Both the position numbers and the translations under genes were made by a program. Shown piece by piece: positions 26,359 through 35,914 of a DNA stretch of 64,000 nucleotides. The notes beneath the pieces are model-generated. The model saw only the letters and a list, made by a program, of their open reading frames with translations, was not told where the DNA came from and did not search any database. The stretch is from contig CAYJKW010000004.1 of assembly GCA_964370765.1 (NCBI GenBank), positions 4,031-68,030 of the forward strand. Reading direction: 5' to 3'. Origin of the DNA: CAYJBH01 sp964370765 (GTDB taxonomy: Bacteria; Bacillota; Clostridia; Oscillospirales; Ruminococcaceae). Numbering within the stretch: the first letter of the stretch is position 1; each line of letters opens with the position of its first letter.

Positions 26359-27558
26359 ATGTCAAGAATGGTTGGAACTGTTTCACGAGGAATAAGAGCC
26401 CCTATTATCCGCGATGGTGATAACATTAAGGATATAGTAGTTAAAAGTGTAATGGATGCAGCACATGCAGAAAATTTTGCACTACGTGATCGCGATGTTG
26501 TAGGAATCACAGAGGCTGTAGTTGCAAGAGCACAGGGTAACTATGTTACAACCGAAATAATCGCCAAGGATGTTTCTTCAAAGTTTTCCGGTGGACATAT
26601 CGGTGTTATCTTCCCTATACTTAGCCGTAACAGGTTTGCAATCTGCCTTCGTGGCATTGCAAAAGGTGCAAAAAAGGTTACTCTTATGATGAGCTACCCT
26701 TCCGACGAGGTTGGTAATCACCTTGTAGATATGGACGAGCTTGATAAGAATAACATAAATCCATGGAACGATGTTCTTGATGAAAAGAGATATCGTGATC
26801 TATTTGGCTACAAAAAGCACACATTTACAGGTGTTGATTACGTTGAGTATTATACAACATTAATACGTGAAGAAGGTGCAGAGGCCGAGATAATATTTGC
26901 TAACGATTGCCGTACAATTTTAAACTACACTAAGGATGTACTGTGCTGTGATATTCATACACGTGAAAGAACAAAGAGAATTTTAAAACAGGCCGGTGCA
27001 AATACGGTATTGGGTCTTGACGATATTATGACTGTTTCGATAGATGGAAGTGGTTGTAACTCCGAATATGGTTTACTTGGCTCTAATAAAGCGACTGAAG
27101 CGACAGTTAAGCTATTCCCTACCGGCTGTGATGAACTTGCTAAAGAGATACAGGATAGCTTTAAAACATTAACAGGTAAAAATATAGAGGTACTAATCTA
27201 TGGTGATGGTGCATTTAAGGATCCTGTAGGTAAAATTTGGGAACTTGCTGATCCGGTTGTATCGCCCGGTCATACCAGTGGACTTAACGGCACGCCAAAC
27301 GAGCTGAAGTTAAAATATCTTGCCGATAATGATTTTGCAAACCTTAGTGGTGATGAACTTAAAGAAGCTATCTCCAAAACAATTATCGAAAAGGATAAGA
27401 ATAATCAAAGTCTTGTAGGTCAGATGGCTACACAGGGTACAACACCACGTAGATTAACAGACCTTATCGGATCACTTTGTGACCTAACCTCCGGCAGTGG
27501 TGACAAGGGTACACCAATCATCCTTGTCCAAGGATATTTTGATAACTATACAGATTAA
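26359..27558 (+). CDS. CofE-like (F420-0:gamma-glutamyl ligase family) protein
   Basis: A 399-residue protein of the F420_ligase family. The opening VSRGIRAPIIRDGDNI and the segment RDRDVVGITEAVVARAQGNYV match the N-terminal domain of CofE-type ligases, which add L-glutamate using GTP. The Clostridial members lie in organisms without other F420 genes, so the real acceptor is unknown. I chose ATG 26359 because TGGAG lies 8 bases upstream; the ATG at 26341 lacks a site. It is divergent from the LysR gene and ends at a strong terminator. Confidence 0.75.
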   Translation: MSRMVGTVSRGIRAPIIRDGDNIKDIVVKSVMDAAHAENFALRDRDVVGITEAVVARAQGNYVTTEIIAKDVSSKFSGGHIGVIFPILSRNRFAICLRGIAKGAKKVTLMMSYPSDEVGNHLVDMDELDKNNINPWNDVLDEKRYRDLFGYKKHTFTGVDYVEYYTTLIREEGAEAEIIFANDCRTILNYTKDVLCCDIHTRERTKRILKQAGANTVLGLDDIMTVSIDGSGCNSEYGLLGSNKATEATVKLFPTGCDELAKEIQDSFKTLTGKNIEVLIYGDGAFKDPVGKIWELADPVVSPGHTSGLNGTPNELKLKYLADNDFANLSGDELKEAISKTIIEKDKNNQSLVGQMATQGTTPRRLTDLIGSLCDLTSGSGDKGTPIILVQGYFDNYTD

Positions 27559-27573
27559 TTTTTTATTAGATCT

Positions 27574-27610
27574 AAAAGCCGCAAGCCCTTATAACGGACT
27601 TGCGGCTTTT
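27574..27610 (+). terminator. Intrinsic terminator after the CofE-like gene
   Basis: AAAAGCCGCAAG (27574-27585) pairs perfectly with CTTGCGGCTTTT (27599-27610). The T-run is short (four), but the stem is GC-rich. Confidence 0.85.
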
Positions 27611-27652
27611 GCATAATGTACTTTTGTAACTTGTTAAAGGAGTTCAGTTTTT

Positions 27653-28207
27653 ATGTATATTGAGGATAGTCAAAGAACGCTTACTATAAAAATGGCTACT
27701 GAAGTAGGGTTCGACCATGCCGGTTACGCTGATATAAGCAAGATGGAATTTTTACCGGAGATACGTGAAATGTGCAAAGATAACAGGTGTGGTAAATATG
27801 GTAAAAGTTGGGCATGTCCTCCGGCTTGCGGCACACTGCATGAGATAAAAAACCGTATCTTGCAGTATGATTATGGGATGATTTTGCAAGCTACCGAGAA
27901 GATGGAAGATGATTACGACTGGGACGCTATACAGCTTGCAATTAGAAGGTGCAAGGATAGTTTAAGTACACTATCCCAGCGTTTAAGGGACATGGGTAAA
28001 GATATAGTAGCAATGGGAATGGACGGTTGTAGCAGGTGCAGTAGCTGTACATATCCCGATTCGCCCTGTAGATTTCCTGATGAACTTAGCCCAAGCATGG
28101 AGGCATGTGGTCTCTTTGTAACAGCTGAATGCGAAAGAGTAGGAATTAGATACAACTATGGTCCGCAGACAATGACAATAAATGCAACCATATTTATAAA
28201 GGAATAG
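27653..28207 (+). CDS. DUF2284 Cys-rich putative metal-binding protein
   Basis: A 184-residue protein with clustered cysteines in CKDNRCGKYGKSWACPPACG (about residues 41-60) and DGCSRCSSCTYPDSPC (about 124-139). It also has MEACGLFVTAECER and the C-terminal NYGPQTMTINATIF. This is the DUF2284 pattern, presumed to bind metal or an Fe-S cluster. Function unknown. AAAGGAG precedes the ATG. It follows the CofE-like gene but is separated by a terminator, so it probably has its own promoter. Confidence 0.75.
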   Translation: MYIEDSQRTLTIKMATEVGFDHAGYADISKMEFLPEIREMCKDNRCGKYGKSWACPPACGTLHEIKNRILQYDYGMILQATEKMEDDYDWDAIQLAIRRCKDSLSTLSQRLRDMGKDIVAMGMDGCSRCSSCTYPDSPCRFPDELSPSMEACGLFVTAECERVGIRYNYGPQTMTINATIFIKE

Positions 28208-28265
28208 CAAGCGCCCTTCCTATTTACACGTTAGATAAATATTTATAGGTGTAACTAGTAGTAGC

Positions 28266-28979
28266 TTATTTTTTTATTATTAAATGATTAAAATACGCAA
28301 TGTTAATGAATTCCGGCTTATCTACGAGCCTTGACTCAATCTCACTCATCTTAGCTACCCAGCTTAAATCATCCTGCAACTTATCATCATGCAGGCTTGC
28401 AACGGTACGCACACCATACACCTTTTCTATAACAGCCTTGCCGGCTAACCAGTCTAACACATCATTATTTTCATAATATTTTATAAAACCAAATGCAGAG
28501 GAAAAAGAGTGCTCTCCGTCTAATAATTTATGGGCATCATCTATATCATAGTCCTGTACTATAGCCTGTATGATACGCCCATTACGATTATGTCTGACAA
28601 GGGATAAATTTCCGCCTTTTTTTAATACTCGAAGTAGTTCTGCTATCATCTCCCTGGGGTTATCTACAAACTCCAGCACAAGGTGGCAGATAACAACATC
28701 AAATGATTCGTTTTCTATTTCTTTAACTGTATCAATATCCCCATTTAAAAGCTTAAACGATTCACTTTTTATTGCAACATCAATTATGTCTTTGTTAACC
28801 TCAATCGCAGTTACATCGTTGTTTTTAGCAAGGTAATCCGAGGTAAAGCAAAACCCGCTACCAAAATCTAAAACCTTACAATTGTTAATATTCTTTAACT
28901 GTGACCATACCGTATTATAAAACACCTTTCCAAGCGGTGAAATGGTATAGTCGTAATACAGTTTCATATCACTATTCAT
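28266..28979 (-). CDS. Class I SAM-dependent methyltransferase
   Basis: A 237-residue protein with motif I VLDFGSGFCFTSDYL near residue 36, an acidic ribose-binding residue at the end of the next strand (VTAIEVNKD), and the motif FDVVICHLVLEFVDNP near residue 100. This matches Methyltransf_11-type small-molecule or tRNA methyltransferases. The substrate is not evident. A GGAG site precedes the start. It is monocistronic, facing the DUF2284 gene. Confidence 0.82.
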   Translation of the reverse strand: MNSDMKLYYDYTISPLGKVFYNTVWSQLKNINNCKVLDFGSGFCFTSDYLAKNNDVTAIEVNKDIIDVAIKSESFKLLNGDIDTVKEIENESFDVVICHLVLEFVDNPREMIAELLRVLKKGGNLSLVRHNRNGRIIQAIVQDYDIDDAHKLLDGEHSFSSAFGFIKYYENNDVLDWLAGKAVIEKVYGVRTVASLHDDKLQDDLSWVAKMSEIESRLVDKPEFINIAYFNHLIIKK

Positions 28980-29079
28980 AGCGGCTCCTTTTATAATTTT
29001 AAAATATTACACAACATGGTTAGCGGATATTGCATTATAAAGCTAATGTTGACGTACTTAATATACATGTTATAGATTT

Positions 29080-29115
29080 AAATGCCTACCGATAGATACT
29101 TCTCGGTAGGCATTT
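29080..29115. terminator. Hairpin terminator downstream of the GGDEF gene
   Basis: AAATGCCTACCGA (29080-29092) and TCGGTAGGCATTT (29103-29115) form a 13-bp stem. It directly follows the GGDEF stop on the minus strand. Its stronger T-run is on the plus strand (GGCATTTTTTT), so it may also block plus-strand read-through. Confidence 0.8.
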
Positions 29116-29117
29116 TT

Positions 29118-30839
29118 TTATTTATTGTTTTCTTTATCTCTTAATCTCATGTAATCCTCTTTTTCCTGTGGTTTAAAGCCCGCAGAAAGACTACTTCCGT
29201 AAACAGTGTAGGTGTTTTTGCCTATACTTTTCGAGTGGTACATAGCAAGATCTGCTGCATTAAATAGTGTTTCAAAATCCTTACCATCTTTTGGTGATAC
29301 CGATATACCTATGCTACTTGATATCTCAATATCCACCCCGTTTTCGGCATGATACACCTTATTAATCTCATCGCAAATTCTCATAGCCATCTTCGCAATT
29401 GAGGCCTCCGACATTGCATTTGTTAAAAACACTACAAATTCATCTCCGCCAACGCGCCCGACAATATCATCCGATCTAAAGATAGTTAATACCTTTGCAT
29501 AAACTTCACACAGAACATCATCACCTGCTGAGTGCCCCATGTTATCATTAATTCCCTTAAAGTTATCAAGGTCAAACATGTATAGCGCACCACCGTTGCC
29601 CTTGCTAATATAGTCGTCTACCTTTGATGCAAAGGTACCCTTATTAAATGCACCTGTAAGCGGGTCGGTCTCGGCAACCTGTTTTAACCTTAGGGATTCC
29701 TTCTTTTCGATATCGATTTCATCTATTGTGCAAACAGAGATAATATCGTTCGTATCCTCCTCACGGTGAGTATTTATCTGCATCCTATACCATAGATATT
29801 CATCTGCTACCGTAGTGACTCCGGTTTGTGATGCCGATGCCTTTATAGATTTTGAGCGATACTCTATTACACTTTCATTGATTCCTTTTTCGAAATTATC
29901 TATCAACGATTGTGAGCTTAACGTTTTAATATTCTTAATATCATCCGGATGCGTATACTCTTTTGACTGCGTTTCCAGAAATTCTGAAAATGTTGGAAGA
30001 TGTTCGGTTGGTCTTTCTGTTGAACCTATTAACAATCTCGTAAGTATATCTTTTGTGCAGTTAACCTCTATAATGATTAACGCAAGATTAAATACAGCCG
30101 AGGTTAGAACCCTATCCTTATCTATCTTATCCTCTAAAACCTTTGTTTTTTCTCGGTACAAACCCAAGTTAAAAACTGCAATTAGCATTAATAACATTAT
30201 ATAGAAGAAAAGTAGCATGAAGGCAACAATTACAATCTCCTGTACCGAAAGTATTAATGAATAATAATCCACACGGAATATATAGGAGTTAAATATGATA
30301 TACAGGACTAAAAGCAATGTAAGGGATAAAAGACCTCTATAAAAAGACTTGCTTTCCATTATCTTCTTTACAGTGCTCATTGGAATTAGAAGAATAAATA
30401 GTAGTAATGCGATTATCTGTATCGCAAAGGAACCTAAATTTATATAAGATACATATTCGGCGCTATAGTTTATGTCGTGCATAGATATTTTGTAAGCTAT
30501 TGAGACTGATGGGATAAGAATAGATCGAATCACAAACAGATGTAACAGCGACCCTATTCCAACACCGAATATTCCGGTTACTCTACCCTTAAAAAGCAAA
30601 AACAACTCAAAGATCAAAAGCCCTACACATGCAAAATAGGGAGTTGCGGTGCTGCTGTGCACCGACGATAAAAAAATCGGTGATATTAATCCATTGACTA
30701 TACAGACAATGAAAATTGAAGCCCTGTGAAACCTAGTGCCATCGCTTAATATATCACACAGTTTAAAGTTTAAAAAGGAGTGAACCGATATAATTATAAA
30801 TGCAATAACATAATATGATATGTCAACATTATTAAGCAT
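29118..30839 (-). CDS. Membrane-bound diguanylate cyclase (GGDEF)
   Basis: A 573-residue protein with about seven N-terminal membrane helices (residues 1-230), a PAS-like linker, and a C-terminal GGDEF domain opening DPLTGAFNKGTF near residue 390. The active loop is RVGGDEF, so it should make cyclic di-GMP. The start is ATG 30839 with AAGGAG 8 bases upstream; a GTG three codons earlier overlaps that site. The HD-GYP protein at 41-42 kb may oppose it. The sensed signal is unknown. Confidence 0.88.
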   Translation of the reverse strand: MLNNVDISYYVIAFIIISVHSFLNFKLCDILSDGTRFHRASIFIVCIVNGLISPIFLSSVHSSTATPYFACVGLLIFELFLLFKGRVTGIFGVGIGSLLHLFVIRSILIPSVSIAYKISMHDINYSAEYVSYINLGSFAIQIIALLLFILLIPMSTVKKIMESKSFYRGLLSLTLLLVLYIIFNSYIFRVDYYSLILSVQEIVIVAFMLLFFYIMLLMLIAVFNLGLYREKTKVLEDKIDKDRVLTSAVFNLALIIIEVNCTKDILTRLLIGSTERPTEHLPTFSEFLETQSKEYTHPDDIKNIKTLSSQSLIDNFEKGINESVIEYRSKSIKASASQTGVTTVADEYLWYRMQINTHREEDTNDIISVCTIDEIDIEKKESLRLKQVAETDPLTGAFNKGTFASKVDDYISKGNGGALYMFDLDNFKGINDNMGHSAGDDVLCEVYAKVLTIFRSDDIVGRVGGDEFVVFLTNAMSEASIAKMAMRICDEINKVYHAENGVDIEISSSIGISVSPKDGKDFETLFNAADLAMYHSKSIGKNTYTVYGSSLSAGFKPQEKEDYMRLRDKENNK

Positions 30840-30860
30840 ATAAAGCACTCCTTTCGTGAG

Positions 30861-32288
30861 TTAGTTTTCCAATAGTTTTGTTATAATCTCGTTAACAACA
30901 ATAGGGTTTCCTTTTCCAGAGGTCTTGGCCATAACCTGCCCAACTATTGCCTTAAAGGCATTTGTTTTACCACTTTTATAGTCCGTTACAAGCTTTTCTG
31001 ATTTTTCCAATACCTCTTTAACATAGGTTGTCAAGATATCCTTATCACTTATCTGTGCCATATCATTATCATCTACGTATTCTTTAACGCTACAGCTACC
31101 CTTTTCCCATAAGTCTTTAATTAGTCTTTTTCCTACACTGCTATTAACATACCCGGTACCGATAAGTTCAGCAATTTCACCTATAACATCCTCATCAATA
31201 TTCGGAGATACATCCTCCCCCTCTACCATCTTTAAAACATCACCTATCATAAGGTTTGCTAATATCTTGGTATGGGACGTTTTTTTAGCAGCTGATTCAA
31301 AGTAGTTTGCAATATTCATATCATTTGTTAATAGTTCGGCATCATAAGATGTTAATCCGTAACTCTTAACATATATTTCCTTACGTGCATCAGGCAACAT
31401 TGGTATTGTAGCACCAATCTCGTCGATTTTTTGTTTTGTGCTCACTATCGGTAGTAAGTCTGGATCCGGAAAGTAGCGATAATCGTTTGCATCTTCCTTT
31501 TTTCTCATCGAGAAGGTTTTACCGTTAGACTGGTCAAAACGTCGTGTTTCCTGTACTACCTGCTCACCTTTTTCTACAAGTTCTATCTGCCTTTTATATT
31601 CATAGTCAATTGCCTTTAATATAAACTGGAATGAGTTAAGGTTCTTCATCTCGGTACGGGTTCCAAACTGCTCAGCACCTTTTTTTCTTATCGAAAGATT
31701 AACGTCACAGCGAAGTGAACCTTCGTTCATCCTACAGTCGGAAATATCGGTATAAAGTAGAATAGCACGTAGCTTTTTAAAGTAGGCTACAGCTTCATCT
31801 GCACTGCGAATATCCGGCTCTGAAACAATTTCAATAAGTGGCACACCACAGCGGTTGCAGTCTATCATTGTACCCTGTTTTTCGTCATGTACCAGTTTAC
31901 CTGCATCCTCCTCTATATGGATACGGGTTATACCTATGGCTTTTGTGCCTTTATCTGTCTCTATCTCCAGCTTACCTTCGTAGCATAACGGCAGATCATA
32001 CTGTGATATCTGATATGCCTTAGGCAGATCGGGATAAAAGTAGTTTTTTCTATCCTGTTTTGAAAAGCTGCCAATCTTACAACCTGTTGCAAGGCCGGCC
32101 TTTATCGCATAATTAACAACCTGCTCGTTTAAAACCGGTAATGTTCCGGGCATACCCAAACAAACAGGGCAAACCTGTGTATTTGGCTCGGCTCCAAATT
32201 TTGTAGGGCAACTACAGAAAATTTTTGTTTCGGTGCTAAGCTCACAATGAACCTCAAGGCCTATAACCATCTCATAATCTTTAATCAT
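30861..32288 (-). CDS. gatB: Glu/Asp-tRNA amidotransferase subunit B, copy 2
   Basis: A second full-length GatB (475 residues) with YEMVIGLEVHCEL, cysteines in FCSCPTKFG and QVCPVCLGMPG, KQDRKNYFYPDLPKAYQI, and the C-terminal GKTNAFKAIVGQVM. It keeps every hallmark of the copy at 17.9 kb but differs at many positions, which indicates old divergence. It shares a TAATG junction with gatA; GGGAGG is its ribosome-binding site. Its linkage to an AspRS-GatC fusion suggests a role in Asp-tRNA(Asn) amidation. Confidence 0.95.
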   Translation of the reverse strand: MIKDYEMVIGLEVHCELSTETKIFCSCPTKFGAEPNTQVCPVCLGMPGTLPVLNEQVVNYAIKAGLATGCKIGSFSKQDRKNYFYPDLPKAYQISQYDLPLCYEGKLEIETDKGTKAIGITRIHIEEDAGKLVHDEKQGTMIDCNRCGVPLIEIVSEPDIRSADEAVAYFKKLRAILLYTDISDCRMNEGSLRCDVNLSIRKKGAEQFGTRTEMKNLNSFQFILKAIDYEYKRQIELVEKGEQVVQETRRFDQSNGKTFSMRKKEDANDYRYFPDPDLLPIVSTKQKIDEIGATIPMLPDARKEIYVKSYGLTSYDAELLTNDMNIANYFESAAKKTSHTKILANLMIGDVLKMVEGEDVSPNIDEDVIGEIAELIGTGYVNSSVGKRLIKDLWEKGSCSVKEYVDDNDMAQISDKDILTTYVKEVLEKSEKLVTDYKSGKTNAFKAIVGQVMAKTSGKGNPIVVNEIITKLLEN

Positions 32289-33760
32289 TATTTAATGCCT
32301 CCCTGCACCTTATTAACATGATATATGTCTGTCTCCTGCTCATATGCATTTCCAACCCTATACAATGTTGATTCACTGAATGCATCGCCAATAAGTTGCA
32401 TGCCAAGCGGTAGGCCATCTTTATTCTCACCACAAGGTATTGCGATGGACGGTAAGCCTGCAATGTTTACCGGCACTGTGCATATATCGCCCATATACAT
32501 CTCAAGTGGAGTTTCGGTTTTCTCCCCCAGTTTATAGGATGCTGTCGGTGCAACCGGTGAAAGTATGCACTGATAGTCACCAAATACCTTTGCAAAATCA
32601 TTCATCAGCAAAGTTCTAACCTGCAAGGCTTTCTTGTAATAGGCATCATAGTAGCCGGAACTTAAGGCAAACGATCCTAACATAATACGCCTTTTAACCT
32701 CTTTGCCAAAGCCCTCGCTACGTGATTTTTTGTAAAGCTCCTCTATATCTGCAAAATCATCGGCGCGATAGCCATAACGTATTCCATCAAATCGTGCAAG
32801 GTTTGATGATGCTTCGGCACTGGAAATTACATAATAGGCAGGAAGCGCCAGCTCCAGCGATGGAATCGAAACCTCCGTTATGCTTGCGCCAAGTTTTTCA
32901 TAAACCTTAGCGGCGTTAAGCACGGCAGTGCGCACCTCGTCCGAAATACCCTCGCCGAAATACTCCTTTGGAAGTGCAATTTTCAAGCCTTTTACTCCAG
33001 CGCTAAGCTCGGCTGTAAAATCACCATATTCTCTATTAACAGAGGTGCTATCTTTTTCATCGTATCCGGTTATCGCATTTAATACCACAGCATTATCTGC
33101 AACGCTCTTTGTTACGGGTCCAATCTGATCAAGGGAGGAGGCAAATGCAATAAGCCCATTTCTAGATACTGTACCGTAGGTGGGTTTCATTCCTACAACA
33201 CCGCAAAAGGATGCCGGTTGTCTAATAGAACCGCCGGTATCGGATCCAAGGGTAAACACAGCCTCATCTGCTGCAACTGCGGCAGCTGAACCACCTGAGC
33301 TTCCCCCTGGGACATAATCGGTGTTCCTAGGATTTTTTGTTACCTTAAAGTACGAGTTCTCGGTGGTGGATCCCATCGCAAACTCGTCCATATTTAGCTT
33401 TCCGAGCATCACAATATCCTCGGAATTAAGTCTATCCATTACATGGGCATCATAGGGTGGAATAAAGTTTTCCAGCATCTTAGATGCACAGCTTGTTCTA
33501 ACATCCTTTGTACAGATATTATCTTTAATACCACAAGGAATTCCGGCAAGCGAGGGTAGTGTTTCCCCTGCAGCCCTTTTAGTATCAATCTCTTTTGCCT
33601 TACTTATTGCATGATCATATGTGTTGGTTATATAGGCACCAATCACACCATCGTTGGAATTGATATTATTAATGTATGCCTCGGTCAGCTCCTGTGAGGA
33701 GATTTCTTTATTCGCTAATTTGCTTTGAAGTTCAATTAGTGTTAATTTAGTTAATTCCAT
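32288..33760 (-). CDS. gatA: Glu/Asp-tRNA amidotransferase subunit A, copy 2
   Basis: A second intact GatA (490 residues). The amidase residues are present: Lys in CGIKDNICTKD, Ser in SSGGSAAAVAA, and Ser in GSDTGGSIRQPA. It lies 10 bases after the AspRS-GatC fusion gene and is directly followed by gatB. Together the three genes encode a complete second amidotransferase, with GatC supplied as the C-terminal domain of AspRS. Confidence 0.95.
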   Translation of the reverse strand: MELTKLTLIELQSKLANKEISSQELTEAYINNINSNDGVIGAYITNTYDHAISKAKEIDTKRAAGETLPSLAGIPCGIKDNICTKDVRTSCASKMLENFIPPYDAHVMDRLNSEDIVMLGKLNMDEFAMGSTTENSYFKVTKNPRNTDYVPGGSSGGSAAAVAADEAVFTLGSDTGGSIRQPASFCGVVGMKPTYGTVSRNGLIAFASSLDQIGPVTKSVADNAVVLNAITGYDEKDSTSVNREYGDFTAELSAGVKGLKIALPKEYFGEGISDEVRTAVLNAAKVYEKLGASITEVSIPSLELALPAYYVISSAEASSNLARFDGIRYGYRADDFADIEELYKKSRSEGFGKEVKRRIMLGSFALSSGYYDAYYKKALQVRTLLMNDFAKVFGDYQCILSPVAPTASYKLGEKTETPLEMYMGDICTVPVNIAGLPSIAIPCGENKDGLPLGMQLIGDAFSESTLYRVGNAYEQETDIYHVNKVQGGIK

Positions 33761-33770
33761 CTACTCACCC

Positions 33771-35849
33771 CTACTCTATAACCTTAGGCACAGTAATATA
33801 GCCATCAAACTTAGTTGCGGCATTATTTAAAAGTGCTTCTCTATTCTCTTTATTGGTAACAACATCTGCCCTGAAAACATTTTCCATCGGGATAACATGC
33901 GCTGTAGTATCTACTCCGTCGGTATTGGCTCCGCTTAATTGATTTGCAAAATCAATAATAGCCTCCATCTCGGGTCCCATTGTCACCTTCTCCTCGGCAG
34001 TTAGGGTAAGTCTGGCAAGGTGCGCCACATTCTCAACATCTATATGTTGCTGTGCCTTTTTTTGCTTTGCTGATATTTCGGCTGCAAGCTCACCGCCTAA
34101 AGACAGCTCTAATATTTCAAGTTGTTCGGCATCTACCAAGTTAGGAGCCTCGGTCATCAAGCAGGATGCATCCTTAACCTTAGGAAATGCAATAACATCT
34201 CTAAGTGATTGTGCGCCTACCATTAGCATAACTAAACGATCAAGACCAAAGGCAAATCCTCCGTGCGGTGGTGTTCCGTAACTAAAAGCATTTACCATGA
34301 ATCCGAAACGATCTTCTATCTCGGCCTCGTTAAATCCAAGGGCTAAAAACATCTGTTGCTGAACATCCTTATTATAGATACGGATGCTACCGCTACCTAA
34401 TTCTATACCGTTTAATACAATATCGTAGGCCTGAGCCCTTACTCTACCGGGATCGGAAAACAGGTACTGTACATCCTCCTCATACGGCATTGTGAAGGGA
34501 TGATGCATTGCAATAAATCTGTCATCTTCTTCAGAGTATTCGAACTGTGGAAAGTCAGTTACGAACAACATCTTAAAGTCATCTTTTTTTCTTAAGCCAA
34601 ATATGTCTGCTATATCTATACGAAGATTTCCAAGTGTTCTGCGAACCACATTTAATTTATCAGCACAAAATAGTATGAAGTCGCCAGGCTTTGCATCCAT
34701 AGCCTTTAGTATTGCATCCACATCATCCTTCGAGAGGAATTTAGTCAACAATGAGTAAACCTCACCGTCAGGACGTATTGCTATCCAGGCCATTCCTTTT
34801 GCGCCGTAGGATATAGCTTTTTCGGTAAGTGCTTCAACATCACTACGGTTGTAGTCAGGCCAATTCTTAACATTGATACCTCTAACAACGCCACCTGATT
34901 TTGTAACATTTTTAAATACGGTAAACTCACATTTTTTTGCGATCTCTGTCAGATCTACTATCGGTAGATCAAACCTTAAGTCCGGCTTATCACTACCGTA
35001 TCTGTCCATTGCATCTATCCAGCTTATACGTTGAAATGGTTCTGCAAAGTCAATATTCATAGCCCCTTTGAAGATATATTTAAACATATTTTCAAGATGG
35101 CAAAGTATATCCTCCTGCTCAATAAAGGACATTTCCATATCAACCTGTGTAAACTCCGGTTGGCGATCTGCCCTTAAATCCTCATCCCTAAAACAACGAG
35201 CAACCTGATAGTATTTATCTATTCCACCAACCATAAGAAGCTGTTTGAATATCTGTGGGGATTGAGGAAGTGCATAGAATGTACCCTTATGAACCCTACT
35301 TGGCACAAGGTAATCCCTTGCACCTTCCGGTGTGCTTTTGGTTAGCATGGGGGTTTCTACGGCAATAAAGCCATCGTTATCAAGATAGTCCTGTGTAAGT
35401 TTTTGAACCTTATGCCTAAACTTTAGATTGTTGTATATTTCCTGCCTACGGATATCTAAGAATCTATATTTTAATCTTAAATCTTCCCTAACGTTATCCT
35501 CATCAAGAGAAAACGGTAGTGTTTGCGCCTGAGATAAAACCTTAATCTCCTCGGCAAACAGCTCTACTGTGCCAGTAGAAATCTTAGCGTTTACCGTATC
35601 ATCCGCTCTTAGTTGTACGATGCCTTTAAGCTGTACAACAGATTGGTTTTTTAAACCTTCCACCTGCAAGAATGCATCACTCTGCATATTTTCGGCATTA
35701 CAAACCACCTGAAGTGTACCTTCTCTATCCTTTAAGTCGATAAAGATAACACCACCCATGTCCCGTTTTGTCTGTACCCAACCGGCTACAATTATCTGGG
35801 ATCCGATATGTTTTTCTCTGATTTCTCCGCAATAAGCAGTTCTTAACAT
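33771..35849 (-). CDS. aspS: Aspartyl-tRNA synthetase fused to GatC
   Basis: Residues 1 to about 595 form a bacterial AspRS: the OB domain (VAGWVQTKRDMGGVIF), motif 2 region (YYQVARCFRDEDLRADRQPE), GAD insertion, and motif 3 (FAFGLDRLVMLMVG). Residues about 602-692 form a GatC domain (VENVAHLARLTLTAEE, then MENVFRADVV). The length of 692 is about 100 more than ordinary AspRS. Such fusions are known in some bacteria. Residue 31, which helps separate discriminating from non-discriminating AspRS, is Met rather than the usual Leu or His. The fusion could channel Asp-tRNA(Asn) straight into amidation. Expression is probably controlled by the upstream leader. Confidence 0.95.
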   Translation of the reverse strand: MLRTAYCGEIREKHIGSQIIVAGWVQTKRDMGGVIFIDLKDREGTLQVVCNAENMQSDAFLQVEGLKNQSVVQLKGIVQLRADDTVNAKISTGTVELFAEEIKVLSQAQTLPFSLDEDNVREDLRLKYRFLDIRRQEIYNNLKFRHKVQKLTQDYLDNDGFIAVETPMLTKSTPEGARDYLVPSRVHKGTFYALPQSPQIFKQLLMVGGIDKYYQVARCFRDEDLRADRQPEFTQVDMEMSFIEQEDILCHLENMFKYIFKGAMNIDFAEPFQRISWIDAMDRYGSDKPDLRFDLPIVDLTEIAKKCEFTVFKNVTKSGGVVRGINVKNWPDYNRSDVEALTEKAISYGAKGMAWIAIRPDGEVYSLLTKFLSKDDVDAILKAMDAKPGDFILFCADKLNVVRRTLGNLRIDIADIFGLRKKDDFKMLFVTDFPQFEYSEEDDRFIAMHHPFTMPYEEDVQYLFSDPGRVRAQAYDIVLNGIELGSGSIRIYNKDVQQQMFLALGFNEAEIEDRFGFMVNAFSYGTPPHGGFAFGLDRLVMLMVGAQSLRDVIAFPKVKDASCLMTEAPNLVDAEQLEILELSLGGELAAEISAKQKKAQQHIDVENVAHLARLTLTAEEKVTMGPEMEAIIDFANQLSGANTDGVDTTAHVIPMENVFRADVVTNKENREALLNNAATKFDGYITVPKVIE

Positions 35850-35876
35850 TGATTATTCTTCCTTTCGCCTCTATGC

Positions 35877-35914
35877 AAAAAAAGACCTACGTCCCAAAAT
35901 ATGGGACGAAAGTC
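35877..35914 (-). terminator. Intrinsic terminator in the aspS leader
   Basis: On the minus strand the stem CGUCCC-loop-GGGACG, flanked by GAC/GUC across a 3x3 internal loop (35914-35884), is followed by seven T. It lies 27 bases upstream of the AspRS start codon, so it must be read through for expression. AAAGGA follows as the ribosome-binding site. Confidence 0.85.

Noticed and set aside
26359..27558. Evidence of an F420 pathway from the CofE-like gene
   Set aside because: No other F420 gene is in the window, and this family is common in organisms lacking the cofactor.
28208..28265. Possible hairpin between the DUF2284 and methyltransferase genes
   Set aside because: TTACAC and GTGTAA can pair, but the loop is long and there is no adjacent T-run outside coding sequence, so it is not a convincing terminator.
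17926..35849. The two gatA-gatB sets as an assembly duplication
   Set aside because: The copies differ at many residues and have different neighbours (ligA and a stand-alone gatC versus an AspRS-GatC fusion).
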